Shown piece after piece: positions 1 through 3,953 of a stretch of 5,232 nucleotides of DNA (position 1 is the first letter of the stretch; every line of letters begins with the position of its first letter). The translations under genes were made by a program, and so were the position numbers. The notes beneath the pieces are model-generated. The model did not search any database. It saw nothing but the letters and a program-made list of their open reading frames with translations, and was not told the origin of the DNA. The stretch comes from Brevundimonas sp. (lineage in GTDB: Bacteria; Pseudomonadota; Alphaproteobacteria; Caulobacterales; Caulobacteraceae), in the NCBI GenBank assembly GCA_024711185.1, contig JANJTI010000340.1, forward strand, positions 1 to 5,232. The letters run 5' to 3'.

Positions 1-1
1 G

Positions 2-115
2 GCCGTGGCCGACCCGTGGTTCGGCGATGAAGCCGGCTTCGAGACGACCTGGGCCGAGGTGACCGCGGCGGCGCGGTCGCTGGCGGCCTCCCTCTCCCGT
101 CGGGAGAGGGCTTGA
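2..115 (+). CDS. Low-molecular-weight protein tyrosine phosphatase, C-terminal fragment
   Basis: Only the last 37 codons are inside the window; the gene begins to the left. The readable end contains DPWFGDEAGFETTW followed by an alanine-rich helix. This matches the C-terminal block of LMW protein tyrosine phosphatases, where an Asp-Pro followed by an aromatic residue and a Gly-Phe-Glu step precede the final helix. In the family the Asp of this DP motif is the general acid that protonates the leaving group, and the cysteine loop lies near the N-terminus, so it cannot be seen here. Such enzymes are cytoplasmic and remove phosphate from tyrosine, or act in arsenate reduction. The final eight residues, SLSRRERA, and the stop at 113-115 lie inside a palindromic repeat (90-157), so this tail is probably not ancestral to the family. 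The identification rests on a short segment but the motif is characteristic. Confidence 0.72.
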   Translation, partial: AVADPWFGDEAGFETTWAEVTAAARSLAASLSRRERA

Positions 116-157
116 GGCTCGCAGAGCGAAGCGATGCGCCAGCCGAAAGGGAGAGGG
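90..157. repeat. Composite palindromic repeat overlapping a gene end
   Basis: CCCTCTCCC at 90-98 has two perfect complementary copies of GGGAGAGGG, at 102-110 and 149-157. It can form either a tight 9-bp hairpin with a 3-base loop or a long-range stem closing the whole element. Inside lies an imperfect stem in which GGCT (116-119) and CGC (120-122) pair with AGCC (141-144) and GCG (136-138). The design resembles the short hairpin repeats common between genes in Caulobacterales, which is recalled resemblance and not a search result. It overlaps the stop codon of the phosphatase gene and could also act as a 3' stabiliser or weak terminator of that transcript. No T-run follows. Confidence 0.7.
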
Positions 158-220
158 TCGCCTGTCGCCGTCGGCGTCAGCCGCCGCACCGGCCTGTAGC
201 GACTTCGCCAAGGACCCGGC

Positions 221-267
221 CGACCCTCATACGGCGCTGCCCGCCACCTTCTCCCACAGGGAGAAGG
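221..267. repeat. Second dispersed-type repeat ending in a perfect hairpin
   Basis: The segment ends in a perfect 9-bp stem: CCTTCTCCC (247-255), loop ACA, GGGAGAAGG (259-267), followed by GAAAA without a T-run. The preceding stretch from about 221 (GACCCTCATACGGCGC) matches my recollection of a widespread proteobacterial intergenic repeat in which this lead sequence precedes a CTTCTCCC hairpin. It differs in sequence from the 90-157 element, so two repeat families sit side by side. It may serve as a factor-independent or Rho-assisted end for the phosphatase transcript; that role is inferred. Nothing else is recognisable between 158 and 220. Confidence 0.6.
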
Positions 268-293
268 AAAACATTCCCCCCCTACGACCGCTT

Positions 294-318
294 CTGACGC
301 ACCCCGCCCCCATACTCC
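294..318 (+). promoter_or_regulatory. Candidate housekeeping promoter, possibly leaderless
   Basis: CTGACGC at 294-300 matches six of seven bases of the Caulobacter-type -35 consensus TTGACGS. After a 10-base spacer, CATACTCC (311-318) partly fits the -10 consensus GCTANAWC: it has T and A at the central positions and the final C. The expected transcript start falls at or within a few bases of the ATG at 325. That ATG has no Shine-Dalgarno sequence, so a leaderless mRNA would explain the arrangement. The -10 match is weak, so this is a suggestion only. Confidence 0.27.
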
Positions 319-324
319 CCGTCC

Positions 325-1245
325 ATGACCACGCCCTATCGCATCCGCGACGCCGGGGTCTGGGCCCGGGCGCGCGACGACTATCTGGCCGGCATGGACG
401 CCGAGAGCGTCTGCCGCCGCCACGATCTCGGCCTGTCGGCCTTCCGCCGCCGGGCGCGCAAGTTCGGCTGGCGACGCCTCGACCAGCCGGACGCCGCCGC
501 CGGGGTCATGGCCCTGGCCATCTATCGGGATGTCGACGCCGACGAGCAGATCGACGTCGCCTACCGACGCTTCATCCAGGCGCTGGACGAGGGCCGGGCG
601 CTGGAGGCCGTCCGCTGGCGGCGGCTGTGGCGCCAGCTGTGCGAGGACCGCGCCGCCGTCGGCGCCGAGATCGTCAAGCGCGGCACCACCCAGCAGATCT
701 GCGCCCACTTCCTCGACCGGTACAGGGCGCGGGACAGCGAGGACGAGCGCCTGGGCGAGGCCCTGCGCCGCATTCCGCCGGCCGCGCCCGAAAATGTGCA
801 CGATGTGCACTCAAATTTTTCACGAGTGCACATTTCGCCCCCGCCCGCCTCAGCCCCGGCCGGTGATCCGCCGCCAGATGCGCTTGCGGGCCTCGAACAC
901 CGACACGCCCAGGGCCGCGGCGGCGATCCAGAACAGGGCCTCGCTCGAGACGGCGGCGACGACGGCGAGGATCAGTCGCGTCTCGCGCCCGACGCCCAGG
1001 CCGAGGCCGACGAACAGGCTGATCCAGCCGCACACGGCGACCACGGCGACCAGCCCGGCGAGGGTCCACAGGAACCTGCGGCTCCGGCGCATGCCGGTCC
1101 CGGCGGGGGCGGCGGAGGTTTCGGTCTCGACGGTCATCGGGCTCTCCCTCGAAAATCGCTGTCGGAGTTGAAAGTCCACGCCTCCGCGCGAGTCTTTCAT
1201 CGCGTCGGCAAGATCACCCGCCGACCGGGAGGGGGACGGGCTTGA
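325..1245 (+). CDS. Predicted HTH DNA-binding protein, with a doubtful antisense-derived C-terminal half
   Basis: The frame is open for 306 codons, but the two halves look different. Residues 1-155 look like a genuine protein: charged helices, aromatic residues and a probable helix-turn-helix at about 24-51 (MDAESVCRRH, then LSAFRRRARKFGWRR). The pattern recalls the N-terminal HTH of terminase small subunits and transposase-like recruiters. A second helical part (72-150) contains two RW/LW motifs. I do not recognise a named family. Residues 157-170 (NVHDVHSNFSRVHI) are encoded by the inverted repeat at 791-836. Beyond about residue 175 the product is low-complexity (Gly, Asp, His, Pro, Ala) and is the exact codon-register antisense of the membrane protein gene at 850-1137, so it is probably not selected as protein. 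No in-frame stop occurs before 1243-1245, which overlaps the sigma factor's TTG start. There is no Shine-Dalgarno sequence before the ATG. The first half is fairly likely to be a gene; the annotated end is uncertain. Confidence 0.5.
   Translation: MTTPYRIRDAGVWARARDDYLAGMDAESVCRRHDLGLSAFRRRARKFGWRRLDQPDAAAGVMALAIYRDVDADEQIDVAYRRFIQALDEGRALEAVRWRRLWRQLCEDRAAVGAEIVKRGTTQQICAHFLDRYRARDSEDERLGEALRRIPPAAPENVHDVHSNFSRVHISPPPASAPAGDPPPDALAGLEHRHAQGRGGDPEQGLARDGGDDGEDQSRLAPDAQAEADEQADPAAHGDHGDQPGEGPQEPAAPAHAGPGGGGGGFGLDGHRALPRKSLSELKVHASARVFHRVGKITRRPGGGRA
791..836. repeat. AT-rich inverted repeat with three TGTGCAC-type units; possible terminator
   Basis: ATGTGCACTC (803-812) and GAGTGCACAT (824-833) are a perfect 10-bp inverted repeat around an 11-base AT-rich loop. 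AAATGTGCAC (792-801) is a perfect alternative partner for GTGCACATTT (826-835). TGTGCAC therefore occurs at 795-801 and 804-810, and its complement at 826-832. The block is far more AT-rich than its surroundings. Read on the - strand it begins 14 bases after the stop of the membrane protein gene (850) and ends in four Ts, so it could terminate that transcript. It could equally be a dispersed repeat or a binding site for a dimeric protein. Confidence 0.5.
850..1137 (-). CDS. Small two-helix inner-membrane protein, unknown function
   Basis: The 95-residue product begins MTVETETSAAP. The ATG at 1135-1137 was chosen because GGGAGA lies about six bases upstream; an upstream in-frame ATG at 1200 lacks comparable support. 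The N-terminus is short, polar and basic (MRRSRR, ending at about residue 21). Two hydrophobic segments follow: about 22-48 (FLWTLAGLVAVVAVCGWISLF and beyond) and about 55-78 (LILAVVAAVSSEALFWIAAA). The end is a basic tail (EARKRIWRRITGRG). A Glu-x-x-Phe-Trp block inside the second helix, followed by Gly and a basic tail, recalls the short 'transporter suffix' domain proteins, but this is only a resemblance. The gene lies entirely opposite the end of the + strand frame at 325-1245. The clear membrane topology and ribosome site make this the more believable of the two. It diverges from the sigma factor across 104 bp, so the two might be co-regulated. Confidence 0.68.
   Translation of the reverse strand: MTVETETSAAPAGTGMRRSRRFLWTLAGLVAVVAVCGWISLFVGLGLGVGRETRLILAVVAAVSSEALFWIAAAALGVSVFEARKRIWRRITGRG
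1138..1241. promoter_or_regulatory. Divergent intergenic region between membrane protein and sigma factor
   Basis: This gap must hold the promoters of the leftward membrane protein gene and the rightward sigma factor, unless transcription enters from 325. TTGAAA at 1168-1173 is the best -35-like hexamer on the + strand, but no good -10 follows at 16-18 bases. TGAAAG (1169-1174) and CTTTCA (1194-1199) form a spaced inverted repeat that could be an operator. I see no clear ECF-type -35/-10 pair, so autoregulation of the sigma gene is not shown. GGGAGGGGG at 1227-1235 is the likely ribosome site for the TTG at 1242. Confidence 0.3.
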
Positions 1246-1745
1246 ACAGGGACGCGGCCTTCGAGGCGCTGGCGGCCGAGCACGGGCCGATGCTGCGCCG
1301 CATCGCCGGCAGCTACGAGGCCGACCCCGAGCGCCGGCGCGAGCTGGAGCAGGAGATCCTGCTGGCCGTATGGAAGGCCCTGCCCCGCTTCCGCGGCGAG
1401 GCCCCGGTGAAGGCCTTCCTCGCCCGCGTCGCCCACAACCGCGCCGTCACCCACGTGGCCCGCGAGGCCGCCGCCCCGCGCCGCGCCCCGCTGGACGAGA
1501 CGCTGCCCTCCGCCGACCCGTCGCCGCACGACCGGCTGGAGGCCGACGACCTGCGCGAACGCCTCGCCGCCGCCGTGCGCGCCCTGCCCCTGTCGCTGCG
1601 CCAGCCGGCCAGCCTGACCCTGGAGGGCTTCAGCCCGGGCGAGATCGCCGGAATGCTGGGCCTCAACGCCAACGCCGTCTCCATCCGCCTGACCCGCGCC
1701 CGCGCCGAGCTGCGCGCCCTGATGAACCCGGAGGCCTCGCGATGA
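1242..1745 (+). CDS. ECF-family RNA polymerase sigma factor
   Basis: This is a 167-residue sigma-70 family protein with the two-domain build of extracytoplasmic function (group 4) sigma factors. Region 2 spans about residues 7-75. It includes RRRELEQEILLAVWKALPRFRGE and the FLARVAHNRAVTHVARE helix, the segments that bind core polymerase and melt and read the -10 element. A Pro-rich linker (79-97) follows. Region 4 (about 104-160) contains LPLSLRQPASLTLEGFSPGEIAGMLGLNANAVSIRLTRAR in order, a helix-turn-helix that reads the -35 element; regions 1.1 and 3 are absent as expected. The start is TTG, chosen because GGGAGGGGG sits about 7-9 bases upstream and no in-frame ATG or GTG lies closer than residue 17. 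The gene overlaps the next one by ATGA, implying translational coupling with a membrane protein that may hold it inactive. Family assignment is secure; the regulon and inducing signal are unknown. Confidence 0.93.
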   Translation: MNRDAAFEALAAEHGPMLRRIAGSYEADPERRRELEQEILLAVWKALPRFRGEAPVKAFLARVAHNRAVTHVAREAAAPRRAPLDETLPSADPSPHDRLEADDLRERLAAAVRALPLSLRQPASLTLEGFSPGEIAGMLGLNANAVSIRLTRARAELRALMNPEASR

Positions 1746-2305
1746 CCCGCCCCCCGCAGACCGGCGACGACTGGGACGATCTCGCCGAAGTCTGGACCGC
1801 GCCCCGGCCGGGGCCGGCCGTCGATCCCGACCTCGCCCGCGCCGTCCGCCGCCGCGCCCGGCTCGGCCGCCTCAACTTCCTGTTCGAGGCCCTGGGCGCG
1901 ATCGCGGCCGGCGTGATCGGCGTCTGGGCCTCGCTGCGCAACGGCGAGCCGGGGGTGGCCCTCGCCGTCGTCCTGTTCGCCGGCTTCGCCCTCGCCATGA
2001 CCCTGTGGGCCCGCCGGGGCCTGCCGCCCGAGGCCGCCGACACCCCCGCCGCCGCCCTGAGGGCCGCCGCCGGACAGGCCCGCTCCGGCCTGCGCTGGGC
2101 CCGCGCCGGCCAGGCCGTCGGCGTCGCCGCCCTGCTGTTCGTCGCGGTCGTGGCGGCGAGCCACCGCGTCGCCCCCGGCGACCCGGTGATCGTCTTCGCC
2201 CTCGTGTTCGTCCTCGCCGCCGTCGCCCTGCAGGAGCGCCACGCCCGCCGCTGTCGCGCCCGCCTGCGCCGGCACGAGGCGGCCCTGTCCGAACTGGAGG
2301 TGTAG
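1742..2305 (+). CDS. Four-helix membrane protein, candidate anti-sigma factor
   Basis: The 187-residue product starts at the ATG that overlaps the sigma factor's TGA by four bases. A cytoplasmic N-terminus of about 45 residues holds a Trp-centred amphipathic stretch (DDWDDLAEVWTAP) and a basic helix (LARAVRRRARLGRLN). Four likely membrane segments follow at about 46-65, 70-90, 122-141 and 148-165, then a basic tail rich in Arg (164-180). Membrane proteins with a short W-rich N-terminus encoded directly after an ECF sigma gene often act as its anti-sigma factor, binding it until a signal releases it. That role is inferred from position and layout. I see no zinc-binding HxxxCxxC motif, so it is not a classical ZAS-type anti-sigma. 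An alternative is a membrane protein merely co-expressed with, or controlled by, the sigma factor. The gene ends one base before the convergent Kelch gene's stop. Confidence 0.85.
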   Translation: MTRPPQTGDDWDDLAEVWTAPRPGPAVDPDLARAVRRRARLGRLNFLFEALGAIAAGVIGVWASLRNGEPGVALAVVLFAGFALAMTLWARRGLPPEAADTPAAALRAAAGQARSGLRWARAGQAVGVAALLFVAVVAASHRVAPGDPVIVFALVFVLAAVALQERHARRCRARLRRHEAALSELEV

Positions 2306-2306
2306 C

Positions 2307-3335
2307 CTACAGCCGCAGCGCCTCGACCACCCCGGTCGCCCGGCCGCCGGACACCACCGCCCCGCCGGCGAGGGCGTAGACCACCCCGTCCACCGCCGCC
2401 GCCGCCAGCCCGTGCCGGGGGGTGAGCATGTCGGGCCCGGCCGTCCAGCGGTCCGCGGCCGGGTCGTAGATCCAGGTCTCGGCGAACACCCCGCCGCCTC
2501 CGCCGGGCGCGAACCACTCGCCGCCGAAGGCGACCAGCCGCCCCCCGGCCGCCGCCATGGCCAGGCCACCGCCGGCCTGCTGGCCGGTCGCCGGCGAGGG
2601 CGGGATCGGGGCCAGGGTGTCCCAGCGGTCGGCGACCGGGTCGTAGCGGTCCAGCCGCCCCGTGCCGCCGCCGTCGACGGTCCGTCCGCCGGCCACCCAC
2701 AGGGCCCCGTCCAGCACCGCCCCGGCGGCGCTGTTGCGGGCCATAGGAACCGGCGCCGCCGTCTCCCACCGGCCCTCGGCCGGGAGGAAGACCCGGTGGG
2801 TGGCCACATCGGCCTGGTCGTTCCACTGGCCGTTGGCGGTCCCCGGCGAGCGGCCGGAGGCGAGGTGGATGCGCCCGCCCAGCTCCACGCCCACCGTCTC
2901 GGCCAGCGGTCCGGGCAGCCGCCCGGCCTCGACCCAGCCCGCGCCGTCCAGCGCCCAGACCTCGGTCATCGAGGTCCACTCGCCCGCGTCCGAGCGGCCG
3001 TAGCCGCCGAGGGCGTACACCCGCCCCGCGGCGTCGGCCACGATCATCGGGTGGTGCCGCGGCGCCGGCAGGCGCGGGCCCTCGCTCCAGCGGTCGGCGG
3101 CCGGGTCGTAGACGCCGGTGCGGTCCTCGATCTCCGTCACGCCCCCGGCCCGTCGCAGCCCCCCGGCGACGACGATCCGCCCGCCCGAGACGGCGCAGTA
3201 GATCTCCTGCATGGCCCACGGCAGCGTCGCCCGGGCCGCCCAGCGGGGCGGCGGCGTCTGCGCGCAGGCGGCGAACGGGACGGCCGCCGAGGCTCCGGCG
3301 GCGGCGAGGAAGGCGCGGCGATCCAGCTGGGTCAT
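2307..3335 (-). CDS. Exported Kelch-repeat beta-propeller protein with Tat-type signal
   Basis: The 342-residue product starts MTQLDRRAFLAAAGASAAVPFAAC. The twin arginine with FL (DRRAFL, residues 5-10) and the Ala-rich segment match a Tat export signal. FAAC at 21-24 is a possible lipobox, giving either a lipoprotein anchored at Cys24 or cleavage nearby. The rest is a Kelch propeller: repeated GGRxxVxGG strands paired with YDPxxDRW turns. Blades are recognisable at about 51-83, 104-134, 154-190, 210-238, 265-297 and 317-342. The N-terminal RWAARATLP segment probably closes the last blade, giving six blades. Three turns keep the full YDP(A/V)ADRW motif (77-83, 231-238, 290-297). Kelch propellers bind proteins or glycans, and some bacterial ones are sialate mutarotases; no catalytic assignment is possible here. 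It lies 42 bp downstream of rsmD on the same strand, probably in the same transcript. The ribosome site is weak. Confidence 0.9.
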   Translation of the reverse strand: MTQLDRRAFLAAAGASAAVPFAACAQTPPPRWAARATLPWAMQEIYCAVSGGRIVVAGGLRRAGGVTEIEDRTGVYDPAADRWSEGPRLPAPRHHPMIVADAAGRVYALGGYGRSDAGEWTSMTEVWALDGAGWVEAGRLPGPLAETVGVELGGRIHLASGRSPGTANGQWNDQADVATHRVFLPAEGRWETAAPVPMARNSAAGAVLDGALWVAGGRTVDGGGTGRLDRYDPVADRWDTLAPIPPSPATGQQAGGGLAMAAAGGRLVAFGGEWFAPGGGGGVFAETWIYDPAADRWTAGPDMLTPRHGLAAAAVDGVVYALAGGAVVSGGRATGVVEALRL

Positions 3336-3377
3336 GCGGCCAGCCTGCCGCGAAACCGCCGCCCGCGCCAGACCGGC

Positions 3378-3950
3378 TCAGCCCGCCGGCGACGCCCTCA
3401 GGAACAGCACCCGCGCCGCCCCGTAGTCGCGCGCGTCCAGCCGCTCGTAGCCCGGCGTGTCGATCTCCGGTTCGTCCGAGCCGCGCTCGAACACCACGAC
3501 GGCCCCCGGCTTCAGCCAGTCGCCCTCCAGCAGCCGCGCCAGCGCCTGCTCGCCCAGCCCCTTGCCGTAGGGCGGGTCGAGGAAGGCCAGATCGAAGGCC
3601 TCGCCGGCCGAGCCGGGCCGCACGCCCAGATCGGTTGCGCTGCGCCGGTGCACCCGCGTCCGCCCCATCAGCCCCCAGGCGTCGGCGTTCTCGCGGATCG
3701 CCCCGCGCGCCGCGTCGTCGGTCTCGACGAACAGGGCGAAGGCCGCGCCGCGGCTGATCGCCTCGAAGCCCAGCGCCCCCGAGCCCGCGAACAGGTCGAT
3801 CACCCGCGCTCCCTCCAGCGGCTCCGCCCATGCCGCGTGCTCCAGCACGTTGAACACCGCCTGCCGCGCCCGGTCCGAGGTCGGGCGCGTGCCCTGCCCC
3901 TCCGGCGCGACGATGCTCCGCCCCTTCAGGCTCCCGGCGACGATGCGCAT
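3378..3950 (-). CDS. rsmD: 16S rRNA (guanine-966 N2) methyltransferase RsmD
   Basis: The 190-residue product has all the landmarks of RsmD. The N-terminal MRIVAGSLKGR and RPTSDRARQAVFNVL (22-36) form the family-specific RNA-contact region. DLFAGSGALGFEAISRGA (52-69) is the SAM-binding motif I. FVETD (74-78) ends strand 2, whose acidic residue holds the SAM ribose. LDPPYGKG (124-131) carries the DPPY catalytic motif typical of N2-guanine and N6-adenine methyltransferases. The enzyme methylates N2 of G966 in the decoding region of 16S rRNA during 30S assembly, in the cytoplasm. Length is normal for the family. The ATG at 3948-3950 lies three bases beyond the stop of the upstream pseudouridine synthase gene, with only a weak G-rich ribosome site, so translation is probably coupled. 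Pairing of rsmD with an RluB-type gene is common in alphaproteobacteria. Confidence 0.95.
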   Translation of the reverse strand: MRIVAGSLKGRSIVAPEGQGTRPTSDRARQAVFNVLEHAAWAEPLEGARVIDLFAGSGALGFEAISRGAAFALFVETDDAARGAIRENADAWGLMGRTRVHRRSATDLGVRPGSAGEAFDLAFLDPPYGKGLGEQALARLLEGDWLKPGAVVVFERGSDEPEIDTPGYERLDARDYGAARVLFLRASPAG

Positions 3951-3953
3951 GGC

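Noticed and set aside
112..297. A 61-codon + strand frame between the phosphatase and the HTH gene
   Set aside because: It is made almost entirely of the two hairpin repeats, and its TTG start overlaps the phosphatase stop. The Arg/Pro-rich product shows no domain and no ribosome site was found.
1313..2809. A 498-codon - strand frame opposite the sigma factor and membrane protein
   Set aside because: It is antisense to secure genes, and the composition is Arg/Pro/Gly-rich with no domain.
3336..3351. Short hairpin (GCGGC/GCCGC) just upstream of the Kelch start
   Set aside because: Five-base GC stems are very common here by chance. There is no sign of a terminator or riboswitch.
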